Assembly: GCF_042453785.1 (NCBI RefSeq)
Contig: NC_091673.1
Location: 1,867,501 to 1,931,500 of the forward strand
Length of the DNA: 64,000 bases
Reading direction: 5' to 3'
From: Malus domestica
Lineage: Eukaryota > Streptophyta > Magnoliopsida > Rosales > Rosaceae
Part shown: positions 9,793-21,886 of the stretch, piece after piece
Numbering within the stretch: position 1 is the stretch's first letter
Layout of the letters: every line of letters starts with the position of its first letter
Position numbers and translations under genes: made by a program
The notes under the pieces: generated by a model
Told to the model about the DNA's origin: nothing
Databases searched by the model: none
The model's input: the letters and a program-made list of their open reading frames with translations, nothing else

Positions 9793-12171
9793 TCAGATGG
9801 AGTTGACTGAATCGTCATCGCTGCCTGCATTATTACCACCACCATTTCCGCTGCCACTGCTGCTGCTGCTCCCACTACTACTTCCGCTACTGCTGCTCTC
9901 ACTTCCGCTGCTACTTCCACTGCTGCTACTTGAACTAGAAGTCTCGGTTTTCCTTCCTTCTGCATTCCCCTCGTCACCAAAAATATCAGTGTGTGTTTCC
10001 CTTCCCTGGGTATTCATCACCTGGGCTCGAAGGGCTTCTGCAGCATTTGGCCCCTTGTCAACTTCATCACCGCTATCATCTACATCAGCAATCTCATTGT
10101 CACTTTCATTCTGATGGAGCATATTGATATCAAATCCAGCATTGGCTTCATCTTCAGCGGCATTCCCATCATCCGGTGATATACTACCAAAAAGGTCTTC
10201 AATGTCTATATCCTGGTGTTCGTCGTCAACTTCTTCATTCTTTGGGCCTGGCGAAGCAGCAGATACGTTTGGTCGATCAGATGAGTAATCAACCACACCT
10301 TTATTGGCAGTTTTCGCACCTGTCGATTATGAATAAACATAAGGATATATGATAACCGTGCAAACAAAATAGTTAAAACAGCAGCTGCTTCATTAGTTTT
10401 GGGACAAGACGCTGCATAGAGAAATAATGAAATCTGCAAGATAGAAACTTTCTACTTTAATGTTTTCAGTAGACTTCTAAAAGGCGAGATGAAGGTCATG
10501 TTAGCACATACATAAGCATACCAAAGTAGTATGACAGACAATTGGTGACTGATCAGTCATCATATGACCACGAATCTAGCTACCCAATTGCTTCCCCCCG
10601 ATTAATTCAGCTAAAAAACAAAAAGAAGTTTCTTAGAGTCCAGGAAAAACTAACTGCTTAATTTTTGTAAAGTCATTCTTGATTTAAGAACTAAATAAAT
10701 GGATAAAGCTCAGCCCATGAACACCTCTCCAAAGTTTTCAAAATTTAAATGGGGTTGACATAGTAACATTTAAGTTGGTAAACTATTGCAATACAAACAT
10801 AGTAATCATATAAAATTAACATGTAAGATAACCGTTGGGCGAGATTGAGAGGACCCTTTGAGCTGCCCCAAGTGAATCTAAATTGGGCTTGGTTATCTGG
10901 AACACATAGTCAAAGGTATTGAACTGTGGATCTCTAAGTATAACATCAAAATTGTGCATCAAAAGTGTATTGCCACTTGGAGAAATTAAGCACCCCAGTC
11001 TATAACACAAAACAACCGATCTTTACTAAGGAGAAAAAAATGACAAGAAGTTAAGTTCGGACGACACTCCTCCTCTTCACCAGGAAATAAGTAAATGCAT
11101 CGAGATTAATTCCAACACAAATATCATTATACGAAAAGGTTTTGAATTTGACTTTGTCAGTACTTATTCATTGCAATACCAAATCGCAATCACAATCAAA
11201 CTCAGAACAAGTAAACATTATCAGAGAACGCACGGCCCGTACTGTTCTAAATTGCATACAGAGCTTCATTTAGTGAAATGCTACTAAAGAACAAGCAATG
11301 TCTACTCAACTTTAATCATGGAATTATGAAGTTTAATTTCAATAATCTCAAGAGATCGAAAAGCATTCTTTGAGAAGCTATAAATTCGATGAATACGCTT
11401 ATTTTGAAAACAAAAAAGAAAAGAAAAAAGTAGCATGAAGACAAACCTGGATTTTCAGGCACGCCAACATCTATCCGTTCCACCTCAACCTGATGAAAAC
11501 AGAAAACGAATCAAAAGATTGCAAATTTCAGCTGCTTTTCCATTAACCAAAACAAAAGATTCAATCTTGAATCATAATTTCCAATAACCAATAACTCACC
11601 GGCACGGCAGGGAATGCAGTTCTACCAGGATGATACTGATGCGATAGCTTGGGCGCCTTGCCTACTGGGGACAGCTGCGGGTCCACGGCCATACCAGCCG
11701 CCGATTCCCCAGGCTGACGGTCATGCCGAAGCTGCTTCACGGCGCGGTGAAGCCGATCCAACCGAAACGTCTGGCCGTCAAAGAACAAAACGGCGTCGTT
11801 GTCCTTGTACTCCTCGCTGCTCCCCTTGAACGTGACATTGGGTTTCCCCAATTGGTTGTTCTGAAATTCGACCGCAACCCTATTGTCCTTGGTCTTCTTC
11901 AGCGCCCCGGGCTTCGTCTTGTCGATTGACGCCGGTTTGAATTCGTCTGCGGGCCAAAAATCAAAAGAATCGAAAGGAATTAAAAAAGACGTGGATTTTC
12001 TCTCCAACCAAACAGTATAGGATTGGATATGATAGGACGGGATAAATACTTACATCGGAGAGTGCAGTACTTGTTGGCGGAGTCGTCTTTGAAGGAGGGG
12101 CCGAGGGTTAGGTTGTACCAGCGATTGGGCTGGGGGCCGGTCTTGGGCTCTTCCTTGGAGTTGCTCGCCAT
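9793..12171 (-). CDS. ELL-associated factor (EAF) family elongation factor
   Basis: There are four exons on the minus strand (12054-12171, 11600-11946, 11447-11489, 9793-10319), giving 344 residues and closing in frame. One exon is only 43 bp. The N-terminal region (about residues 1-150) fits the EAF domain: RWYNLTLGPSFKDD, YEFKPASID, VAVEFQNNQ and the charged FFDGQTFRLDRLHRAVKQLRHDR. The C-terminal half is acidic (IDIEDLFG and DSDNEIADVDDSGDEVD-like stretches) and ends in a Ser/Gly tract, like the transactivation tail of EAF1/EAF2. In animals EAF partners ELL to stimulate RNA polymerase II elongation; the plant role is inferred. From memory, it corresponds to At1g71080. It shares an upstream region with the divergent ABCG7 gene. 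Confidence 0.88.
9826..9935. repeat. Coding trinucleotide tract (poly-Ser in EAF)
   Basis: The plus strand shows runs of GCTGCTGCT and imperfect CCACTACTACTTCCGCTGCT units. On the coding strand they give a Ser-rich, Gly-dotted stretch near the EAF C terminus. Such tracts change length easily. Confidence 0.7.
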
Positions 12172-12734
12172 TGTTTGGTGGCGGAGAATGTTTCAGGCGA
12201 ACGCGGGACGGCGGATGTGGGTCCCACACCCTGCTGACATGGCAAGATGATCGGATCGACGATGGCAACTCAGGTGGAGTCTGGAGCGGAAAAGGAATCC
12301 ATTGTGGGAGAAGGAGACAACGACGAATGGTCTCCACGGACAGCAGGCGCGTTTAGTGTTTGTCTACAGTTTACTGGGGACAACAAATAAATTCGATTCG
12401 CACCAACCCGACTCGGACGGGTTTGGGTCGGATTATGCGTGGAAGTTGAACAACCCAAATCCGTATATGTTACCCGTGTGTGGTGGGCTAGCCCAATACG
12501 TTCGTAGAGCAACCCAAATGTCCGGCCCAAACCCCTCTTATCCTCAAAGGGGACACGCGTCGCTCATGGGAGACTCATTCTGTTGAACATTCTGGCAAAC
12601 GACGTCGTTCGGGTTCGTACTCCGAATTTTATCTCTTCATTGTAAGCAACGAACTCAGAACCCACGGGTCAGGCGTGAAGCTCAGTCTCCAGCTGTAGCA
12701 AAAGAAAGAAGAAAGCCGAGAGTGGTTCGCCGAA
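12172..12734. promoter_or_regulatory. Bidirectional promoter region, EAF / ABCG7
   Basis: The 563 bp between the EAF start codon (12171, leftward) and the ABCG7 start codon (12735, rightward) must hold both promoters and leaders. It is more GC-rich than neighbouring intergenic DNA and holds words such as ACGACGTCGTTCG (12600-12612) and GGGCCCACACC-like motifs. No TATA box is evident in either direction, which fits two broadly expressed genes. Confidence 0.6.
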
Positions 12735-15700
12735 ATGGTTCAATCAGGCGGGAAAAATATGGGCCAGATGATTTTAGGCATCGGCGGCAGCGGCCTGGGC
12801 CAGGCCCTTGCCGCCGTCGCCGCAGCTCTCTTGCTCCGCCTCATCTCCGGCCCAGGCCCAGCACTCTCACCGGAGGCTGACGCCGACGACGACTACACTG
12901 ATGTGATAGACGACGAAGCGGAAACTCCGGATGTCGGAAAAGTGGTTCCGGTCACAATCCGGTGGCGCAACATCAACTGTTCCCTCTCTGACAAATCCTC
13001 CACAGCTGTAAGTTTCCATCTCTCATTAATTTTCATGTGAAATTTCCCGTTTCGACCTGTTTGGTTACCGAGAAAATGTGCAGGATACAAGATTAAAGTT
13101 CCTTAATTTTCAATGCTTAGGTCCGATTTCTGCTTAAAAACGTGAGCGGAGAAGCGAAACCAGGGAGACTACTGGCGATTATGGGGCCGTCAGGGTCAGG
13201 AAAGACGACGCTGCTGAATGTACTCGCGGGTCAGCTTGCTGCGTCACCGCGGCTACGTTTATCGGGATTGTTGGAGGTCAATAGCAATCCTCGTCCAAAC
13301 AAAGCCCATAAGTAAGCTTTTGTTTAAGTTTCATGTCTTGTTTTATGGTTTTTATTGGAATTTGTGCTGATTATATGGTTCTCATTTGTTTAATTTTGTG
13401 TTGGGGGGGTTAAGGTTTGCTTATGTGAGACAGGAGGACCTGTTTTTCTCGCAGCTGACGGTGAGAGAGACGTTGTCTCTTGCCGCGGACCTGCAGCTTC
13501 CGGAGATATCTTCCTCCGAAGAAAGATTAGAGTATGTGAACAGCCTGTTGTTCAAGTTGGGATTGGTAAGATGGCATTGATGACTGACATTTTGCTATAA
13601 AAATTTCTAGCCATGAGAGTTTACGAATTTTGAACTTATTGGGAAATGATTAAGGTACTGATTGTAAGCTTATTCAGTTCCAGTTTTAATTTTGTTTTTG
13701 TTTTGTTTATCGCAATAGATTAGCTGTGCTGATACCATTGTTGGTGATGTGAAAGTCCGAGGAATCAGTGGGGGTGAAAAGAAACGACTGTCTGTGGCAT
13801 GTGAGCTGATTGCAAGCCCCTCTGTTATATTTGCTGACGAACCCACTACTGGTAAGCAAGCCTCCATTGCTAGCATTTACTGGTGATTGTCTCTTTATTT
13901 TCTTGTAGAAACAGGAAGCAGAACATTTTACTTACGTTGTTTGACACAATATACCTTATTACCTATGGTGCTTCTAGGACTTGATGCTTTCCAGGCAGAG
14001 AAAGTAATGGAAACCCTTCGACAGCTTGCACAGGATGGACATACTGTAATCTGCTCCATACATCAGCCTAGAAGTTCTGTGTACAGTAAATTTGATGACA
14101 TCGTGTTGCTAACAGAGGGTGCACTTGTCTATGCTGGTCCTGCACATGATGAACCACTAGCATACTTCTCTAAATTCGGGTTGGTGACTATGTCTGGTAC
14201 CAAATGTGTCTTTTGCGCACGCACCATGCTTAGATATTAACTTTCTCCATTACAAAGATGTGGCTTAAACCTTAAGTTGGGATAATTGGACATTGGCTAC
14301 GTAGATTTTGCAATATGGGACATGTCTAGGCGATATATTGTGTGGCCCAGAGTTTGATAATGGTAGATATATTAACCACATTCTTTTAGACCGGAAGATA
14401 TCTTTCAATTTGTGGCTGTAAATTTGTGAAAGTATTAACTAATTGTTGGTTTATCCAACAGGTACAATTGCCCAGATCATGTGAACCCTGCTGAGTTTCT
14501 AGCTGATCTCATATCCATCGACTATAGTTCTGCCGAAAGTGTCTACTCTTCTCAGAAAAGAGTAGATGCTCTTGTTGAATCATTTTCACAACAAGCATCA
14601 CTAGTTCTCTATGCAACTCCGATTACAAGAAGGGGAGTGTCCAACAAAGGAACAGAGTTCAGCACGAAAAACAGAGTTCAGAAGAAGGGAGGTTGGTGGA
14701 GGCAATTCCGGTTGCTCCTAAAGCGTGCATGGATGCAGGTAAGACCTTTTGCTTTGTACTTAATTATTAGTCTCAAGAACAGACAAAAAAAAGAATAGCT
14801 CAATGTGCATAGTAAATTAGTTCACTTTGGTTTAGAGATTGTTTTAGTTGTTTCCTTTATAATGCCAGACAAAGCTTTCTAAGAATATAACTCGTTATCA
14901 ACCTAACACCCACACTTTTTAAGTAGCATGTTAGAACTCAACAGTAAGGCAGATATTCATCTATGTAGGTGTGTTTGAACCTTGAATGATGTTTTATGAT
15001 TAAACTCGAGTTACTTATTCTGTCTGATTGACTAAACAAACTGATTAGGCTTCTCGTGACGGACCAACAAATAAAGTTCGGGCAAGAATGTCAGTTGCAT
15101 CAGCAGTCATATTTGGGTCAGTTTTTTGGAGAATGGGAAGATCTCAGACATCAATACAAGACAGAATGGGATTGCTTCAGGTGTGAATTTTTTTTTTTTT
15201 CCTACATGATTTTGAGACATTTTTACCTTTATTTTTTTTATCAAGTGTGTGAATTGGCAAAACTGGCTATAAGCACTATTGTTTTAGTTCCTGAATCAAC
15301 TTGCATAGAGACACTCCTCGTTTCCTGCAGTGGCAATCTCTTCTACAAAATTTGATTATATGATTATGAGCTTTAGATGTAAAAGAATGAAAGTTTTTTT
15401 ATAAGGTGAATATTCAAATAGTTTATTGAAGACCAGTGTCTCTATATAAGTTTCTAACGTCCTTTGGTCCTACTTATGGATATTTTCTCTCAGGTTGCTG
15501 TAATAAACACAGCAATGGCGGCTCTCACAAAGACTGTGGGTGTGTTCCCGAAGGAGCGTGCAATAGTAAATAGAGAACACGTTAAAGGGTCTTATACATT
15601 AGGACCCTATCTTCTATCTAAGTTGTTGGCTGAGATTCCTGTTGGATCATCATTTCCATTAATGTTCAGCGCCATTTTGTACCCCATGGCTCGTCTTCAT

Positions 15701-17292
15701 CCTACTTTATCCAGGTTATCTACATCATTGTTATGAATATCCAACATGAGATGATGTTCTGTAACCTCCTTTTCTTCAAGTGTTACGTAAATTCTTTAAT
15801 TTGGGTTGCAGTATGAGACGCAATTACCAATCTGGTAACCGTAACACAGAATCACACCTGCACGCACAATATATAAGGAAGCTGTCACGGCTCCCAATAA
15901 TAGAGGCAATAAATCCCTTACTAGACATGTGGAAACTAATATCTGCCTAAGCATGTACTTGCCATATTTTAGACTGTGCATTATGAATAAGCTGAGTGGT
16001 TTCCCTTTGCCAAAATCAATAGATGCATATCAGGGATTCAGGGTGATTGGGCAATCAGTAAGCGGGGAGTAGAAAAGGAGTTGGAATTAAAAATGTCAGG
16101 GTTCTGTATACCTGTATAGGATACTTACTGTTCATTGGTTGGTAATTTCTTTTTGCAAATTTTATTGTTGTGAAAACTGAAAGGTGGCCTCATTAAGATT
16201 GATGACAAGGTTTACGTTCAATTTTGTGGCCTTTTAGATTTGGGAAGTTTTGTGGTATTGTGACGGTGGAATCTTTTGCGGCCTCTGCTATGGGTCTAAC
16301 TGTTGGCGCTATGGTTCCAACCACTGAAGCAGCTATGGCTGTGGGACCCTCACTTATGACAGTTTTTCTTGTATTTGGAGGCTATTATGTCAATGCAGAG
16401 AATACACCAATCATCTTCCGTTGGATTCCTAGTGTCTCTCTAATTAGATGGTAAGATCAAAGATCACTTGCCATTTTCCTGAAGGAAAGAAGAAGTCCAT
16501 TGATTGGTTATATAGATCATATGATACAATTAAGTATTGTTTCATTTACCTTACGATTGTATATTGCAGGGCTTTTCAAGGTCTTTGCATCAATGAGTTT
16601 AGGGGTCTTCAATTTGATCATCAGCATTCCTACGATATTCAAAACGGAGAGCAGGTACAAGGAGAACCCTGTTTGAACTTTCAAGAAAATGAACCGTCTG
16701 CTCTTTATTAATAGAACCTAATACTACGTAGGAAGCATAGGCGTAAACCCTTTGCACTAGTATCACAATTTTGTACTTCCATATGTATGGTTCTTAAAAT
16801 TAACACAGTATCGTTGATTGAGAAATGCTTCCTCCACAGCCATATCTAGCAATAGGTGTTGGGATTTGGTGATCAGTATCCTATCTCATATGAATATTTT
16901 CACTACTCATGAAGTAGATAATTTTGCCACTGATATTTTATATCTAAGACCTTCTACTCTGTTTCCTTCTTACATTGCAGGCACTTGAACGCATCTCTTT
17001 CGGAGGAAGTCACATCAGGGAGACATTGGTAGCTCAAAGTAGAATACTGTTGTTTTGGTATAGCACCACTTACCTTCTCCTTCAGAAAAACAAACCAAAA
17101 TACCAGCTGCTGGAGGCCGCACCTCTTGACCAAATCCAACCAGCGGTGCAACCTGAGCTCTTAAATACCGAACAAGATGAACAAAACGAGCCAAAGGAAG
17201 TAAATGAACAACCCCTAACGGTTGAAAAGGTCGAATTAAACCAGCCACCAAGTGAAACACCTCCACTTGACTTTGTCCTAGAAGGTTTGTGA
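12735..17292 (+). CDS. ABCG7: ABC transporter G family half transporter (ABCG7 type)
   Basis: There are eleven exons (12735-13007, 13121-13311, 13415-13565, 13719-13851, 13978-14179, 14462-14738, 15049-15180, 15494-15714, 16238-16450, 16570-16654, 16981-17292). They give 729 residues, in frame at every join with GT-AG introns. The order is nucleotide-binding domain then membrane domain, as in WBC/ABCG half transporters. Walker [10 protein letters not shown] is at 113-121, the Q-loop VRQEDLFF near 160, signature ISGGEKKR at 221-228, Walker B VIFADEP with D245/E246, and H-loop CSIHQPRS. The C-terminal half has about six hydrophobic segments and then a charged tail. The N terminus carries its own hydrophobic segment ([13 protein letters not shown]). 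Arabidopsis ABCG7 (At2g01320, about 725 residues, recalled) is the closest family; plastid or other membrane location and substrate are not settled. All catalytic motifs look intact. Confidence 0.92.
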
Positions 17293-18186
17293 TTACTTGG
17301 GCATTAGTAGTGTTGTTATGAGATGTGCCACTATTTATTAATCTATTTCATACAGGTGCTAAGTAAAGGAGATATGTTAGCAAATAAGGGAGCCTCGTGC
17401 CTTTTTCTGTCCCAATGAGCCATATTTCCTATGCAACAAGACGATTGACGATGATTAATCGTGTTGCAGTATTGTATATCCAAATCAACTTAGAAATCAT
17501 AGCTACCACCTTGCAATGGATGAAGATGTATTTCTTTCGTATATGATCATGGCAACCCGGCGTAGACGTATTTCCGTGGGATCTTTTTCAGTATTTTGTG
17601 TCAAGAGAAAGGCATGATTTGCACTACTATCTTTCTGTTAGTTCATTACTTATCATGCAAAAGCTTTTCTATGTTATCCGAGTTTTCAATGTACTACAGA
17701 TTAGGCCAGTTGGTTACGACAGGCACACAACCGCACATTGCTCTTTTGAGCTCAAGTTCGAGTCTTTGCCTCGGTAGACTTGTAATTTAGAATGTTACAT
17801 TGGCCTAGGTCAAAATAATAATAATAATGTGTGTATATATATATATATGTTGCATTGGCATAAAAATTAAAAATAAAAATAAAAAAACGTGCCTTTCATT
17901 CAACGCTACCTAACCGTCTACAGAACAAATCTTTTTAACAGTCATGTTGCTGTTGGCATCCATCTGTTTATGTAGCTTCGAAGATTGAGTTCTTCTAAAA
18001 CACGATGCGAAATTGGTCAAATTGTCCTCGTGAGATGTGTTATATTAATGCTCGTTTGAAATTATTTTTAAAATCATTGAAAGCTGATAAAAACAAAAAA
18101 TTTTAAATCAATTATTAGTAAAAATATAATTAAATTTAAAAAAAAAACATTTGAGTGCCTTCAGTTCTTTTTACAGTTATTTTAAA
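17293..18186. other. ABCG7 3' region and possible SINE
   Basis: The first ~400 bp is ABCG7 3' untranslated sequence. At about 17699-17826 there is a tRNA-like segment (TTAGGCCAGTTGGTTACGAC as A box, AAGTTCGAGTC as B box) followed by a TAA/TA simple repeat. This could be a small SINE, though no target duplication was found. Confidence 0.4.
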
Positions 18187-18405
18187 GGACTTGGATTGTC
18201 TGCCCTCCAATTTTGATGCCTTCGTCGTGCCCTCCTGTTTTTATGATCACAGTTAAGCCACGTCAACATTTTATATTACTATTTCTTTTTGTTTTATTAT
18301 TTTTATAAAAAATAATATAAAATATTGACGTGCCTTAACCGTGATCACATAAAACATAAGGGCACCGAAAGGGCACCGAAATGGGAGGGCAGACAATTCA
18401 AATCC
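18187..18405. mobile_element. Mutator-like foldback MITE with 9-bp target duplication
   Basis: A 219-bp element. The left end, GGACTTGGATTGTCTGCCCT, is mirrored by the right end AGGGCAGACAATTCAAATCC. The middle is an AT-rich palindrome around TTAAGCCACGTCAA and its inverse. TATTTTAAA is directly repeated at 18178-18186 and 18406-18414. A 9-bp duplication and G-starting termini point to Mutator-type transposase. A diverged relative lies at 24241-24403. Confidence 0.8.
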
Positions 18406-18680
18406 TATTTTAAAAGCGTTTTCAGGATAACCATGATATGAGATCTTTCAACTTTATCGGAAAGTGTGTCGGAAAAGAAAATGAGATGGCGGCTGCTGAC
18501 ACGGATAAAAAACGGTTACGCAAAATGTATAAAATCAATGGATTAGAATTGGTTTGCCGTCCCCATCACAATATAACTTACAAAACAAGAAACTTCTTCC
18601 AGGGTTCACTCTCCTCAAGTTCAAGGAATCCAACCCCAAAAAAGCCACGCGCAATTTGCCACATGTCACTCCTACGCGGT

Positions 18681-18706
18681 CTCTCTCTCTCTCTCTCTCT
18701 CTCTCA
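18681..18706. repeat. CT microsatellite in leader or promoter
   Basis: A pure CT run lies just upstream of the TATA box of the first tandem gene. Confidence 0.8.
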
Positions 18707-18718
18707 CATTGGTAGCAT

Positions 18719-18728
18719 CTATATATAT
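18719..18728 (+). promoter_or_regulatory. TATA box of the first tandem gene
   Basis: CTATATATAT lies about 80 bp upstream of the ATG at 18801. This supports that start over an in-frame ATG far upstream at 18438. Confidence 0.55.
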
Positions 18729-18800
18729 GTACCTTGCACGTACCTCGTTGGCAAACAAAAACATACATCAAACTTTGGAAAAGCTAAAAGCTTAGTAACC

Positions 18801-19268
18801 ATGTCTACAGCAATGCTAATCACTGCACTTCACTCAGCTCTTCCACCGCCGCGGCATCTCAACTCCGGCTGTAACCGAAAGACGGGGTTGTTGGAAATAC
18901 GGCGTAGGCATTGTCCTATGACGATTTCTGCGTCGTCGCGTGGTCATGATAACTACGACGGCAGACTTGTGGACGAGGACATGATTGTGCTTCGAATGCG
19001 AATTCGCGACGCGGAGATGCAGGACGATGATCACCAACCGCCGTCGAACTGGATGCAGTGGGAGAAGCAATATTATGCACACTACAACTCGGACATCTGC
19101 GAAGGCGTGGGGTTGCTGCAATCCCAATTGATGAACACTAGGCCTAGCGTGGCGTTGGGAATGCTTGCTCTTGTTACACTCAGCGTGCCCGTATCCGCGG
19201 CTGCTTTGATGTTCCCGTTGCTGGACATTTTCAAGGGGATCTTAGCCAATGGGAATATTCACTTTTAG
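18801..19268 (+). CDS. Uncharacterised plant membrane protein, tandem copy 1
   Basis: A single-exon gene of 155 residues. The N terminus (about 55 residues: MSTAMLIT, then Ser/Arg-rich and poor in acids) looks like a plastid transit peptide. A conserved core follows: DGRLVDEDMIVLRMRIRD, PPSNWMQWEKQYY, then LLQSQLMNTRPSVALG. One hydrophobic segment (about 123-148, ALGMLALVTLSVPVSAAALMF) should cross a membrane near the C terminus. I do not recognise a named function. The second copy at 21221-21688 has the same length and the same core. The frame is open upstream to 18438, but that stretch is low-complexity and lies before the TATA box, so it was not used. Confidence 0.8.
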   Translation: MSTAMLITALHSALPPPRHLNSGCNRKTGLLEIRRRHCPMTISASSRGHDNYDGRLVDEDMIVLRMRIRDAEMQDDDHQPPSNWMQWEKQYYAHYNSDICEGVGLLQSQLMNTRPSVALGMLALVTLSVPVSAAALMFPLLDIFKGILANGNIHF

Positions 19269-21134
19269 TTCAAGCATGCGTGGCTTCATTGGCTTCTGTA
19301 AATAGATACACATATTAATTATTTATTTAAATTTTTTATTTTTTGAAAAATCGTTCACTCGTGTATGTATATTGAATTAATTTGTATTAGATCGTGTTAA
19401 AGAGACTAAATTTATAGACAAAATTTGCAAACTAAATGATGTGTTACTAATAGAAAATGAGTGCGTTTATCAATCATCATCTTTCACATTATTTAGTTTA
19501 ACAAATTTAGTCTCCATAGCATTACTAATTTGTATTAGTTATTTTTCACCAAAAACAAAATTTCATTAGATATGTTTCATATAGTGATAACTTGGCAAAG
19601 TTCAGCACATGCAATTTAATCAAATTTCGACTCACAAAACCCAAATTAATTAGCCCTTGATTTAGTGGTTCTTTCTCCCGAACTTCAAACGAGTTCCTGA
19701 TTCATCAAATAACATTTTATGGGCATCTTGAAATCATCATTAATGCCAACAGTATTTTCCTTGTTTGCTATACGAACGTTTTTTGTTTTTCCAGGTGGGT
19801 TTTGCTGCTGCTGGAAATTAACTAGCTTCCTCAATTATATTTAGGTTCTCCTTGTTCTCAGTTAAGCTACCTGTAATTAACCAGTATATAATAAGATATG
19901 GAATTTGTATGTTCTTGCTCGTGGCTTCCACTTCAGTCTTCATCGTATTTGTTTGTTCAAAAATTAAAAGAAAAACATAATTATAAACAATCAAGTTTTA
20001 TGAGTACCAAATAAGTAACAATATAATCGCCGTCCAAGTCGAGCCAACCACGCCGGTGGGGTCTCCAAATTCAACTCCCAAGAACGTCCCCAATAATTTA
20101 CAATATAATAAACGAAAGTTCCTTTCATTTGTTTATATATTCCAGGAAGGAAACAAGATGCATGTTGGGCAAATGTAACTTCCAGTTCCCGACTCCCTGT
20201 GCCAACATTTTAATTTTTTATACATGATATGGTATAGGAAATTGTCTAAAATAATAAGAAATCAAATTGTAGTTCTTTTACGAATTAAGAAGAATATCAC
20301 GACATATCAATTAAATGTTGTTGATATAGCGTGAATACTAACAATATAACAATTAAATTTTAATGACATACTAAAAACTGATTAATCCATTTCAACTTTT
20401 AGAATTTGAAAATTGATTATTTATGACGATTTATCTAAACTTGAATGCTAGTATCTTCAATGCTGTATATAATGGAATAGACAAACTCATTATGATGAAC
20501 TACATATGCAAAAAGTAACTCCGATGATATAAGTAATTGAGTTTGTCAATTTTGACTACTCTTTCAAAGTAGACAACGTTCCATACAATGTTATAAGTAA
20601 GCAAATTTAGTATCATCTTTTTTTTATAAGAAAATATTCTATGTGAATATAATTTTGCTTACTTGATTTGCCTAATATATTGAAGTGACAAATTTTTTTT
20701 AAGAGTCAATTGAATAAGAAACCTAACACATCAACCTTTATAATACAATTTTCCTATATCATTAGAGATGCTCTAAATCAATGTGCATGATCAAGTTTGC
20801 CGTGTACCAAATTGGCAGCACAAGATTGAAGATTAAATTCGTGTTGTCCATCGGATTCCATCCCACAGTCTCAATCTGTAAATGATGTGACAGGAGCTAA
20901 ACTTCTTCGAATCTCAGACGTAAATAACGCGTCGAAAACTGCAAGTGTCCCTTAAAATATGAAAACACGGTTAAGCCTCCATCTCCCTTTTCCCAGTTTC
21001 TTAGCTAATAAGAGTGCCTCGTGAGTTGTAAATCTCACATGCCCCACCTCCTTTTCTCTTTAATCTACAAAATTAGAACCTCCTCTTCAATTATTCGTCC
21101 GTTATTATTATTTTATTAGCTGCATAATTAGGCC
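19269..21134. other. AT-rich spacer between the tandem genes
   Basis: About 1.9 kb with no recognisable gene, RNA or clear element. It holds the 3' end of copy 1 and the promoter of copy 2. Confidence 0.5.
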
Positions 21135-21145
21135 TATATATATAA
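21135..21145 (+). promoter_or_regulatory. TATA box of the second tandem gene
   Basis: TATATATATAA lies about 76 bp upstream of the ATG at 21221, almost the same spacing as in the first copy. Confidence 0.6.
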
Positions 21146-21220
21146 GAGCCTCCACCACAAAATTGCATATCAAATTTCATGTACACAAATCTTCCCATTT
21201 CTCAAACATCATAGAAAACA

Positions 21221-21688
21221 ATGGTAGCAACTTCACTCATTTCTTCTTCTTCTTCTTCTTACTCCAACGTCTTTTCGTTCCACCCGATTTCCGGCACAAC
21301 CCGAAACCCAAACCGGAACGTTTCTTCAACTAGGGTTTTTGCATCGAGTAGGAAAGGAGCCGATCATGCAGACAAGTACTACCAAAACTACAGCGGCAGG
21401 CTGGTGGACGAGAACATGATTGTTCTCCGGAAGAGAGTTCACGAGATGAAGATGGTGGAGAGGAACTACGAGCCTCCGTCGGATTGGATGGACTGGGAGA
21501 AGCGATATTACACCACCTACGATTCGTTTATATGCCAAGTCATGGGCCTCTTGCAGTCCCAGTTGATGAACACCAGGCCGAGTTTTGCTTTGGCATTCTT
21601 GGCTTTGATCGTTTTGAGCGTGCCTACTTCAACGTTTACGGTTTTCTTCCATTTTTTGGAGCTCGCAAAGGGGGTCGGTCTTCACTAG
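21221..21688 (+). CDS. Uncharacterised plant membrane protein, tandem copy 2
   Basis: A single-exon gene of 155 residues, the same length as copy 1. The Ser-rich N terminus (MVATSLISSSSSSYSN) again looks like a transit peptide. The core is SGRLVDENMIVLRKRVHEM, PPSDWMDWEKRYY, then LLQSQLMNTRPSFALAF, followed by one hydrophobic segment (FALAFLALIVLSVPTSTF). The N-terminal 50 residues are barely alike between the copies, while the core is strongly conserved. That pattern indicates selection on the core, with the targeting region free to drift. The function is unknown. It was probably made by an old tandem duplication, since the flanking DNA is no longer similar. Confidence 0.82.
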   Translation: MVATSLISSSSSSYSNVFSFHPISGTTRNPNRNVSSTRVFASSRKGADHADKYYQNYSGRLVDENMIVLRKRVHEMKMVERNYEPPSDWMDWEKRYYTTYDSFICQVMGLLQSQLMNTRPSFALAFLALIVLSVPTSTFTVFFHFLELAKGVGLH

Positions 21689-21886
21689 CGGCTATGGATA
21701 ATATTAATTTTTTCGTATAAATTAATACATAGATATGCAGGTCTCCAAATTAATTAATGATATAATTAAGTTCTTTTTCCAAGTTCTTTCATCCACTCTT
21801 CAAGGAAGGTCTGATTCTTGTAATTTCTTTTTCCTCAATAACCATATTAAGATGCATGTTACCTTGTATATAACCCATATTATGTA

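Noticed and set aside
17699-17826. SINE next to ABCG7
   Set aside because: A- and B-box-like words are present, but no target duplication or matching copy was found, so it is only mentioned within the intergenic entry.
18438-18800. N-terminal extension of the first tandem protein
   Set aside because: It precedes the TATA box and a CT repeat, has no counterpart in the second copy, and would remove the transit-like N terminus.
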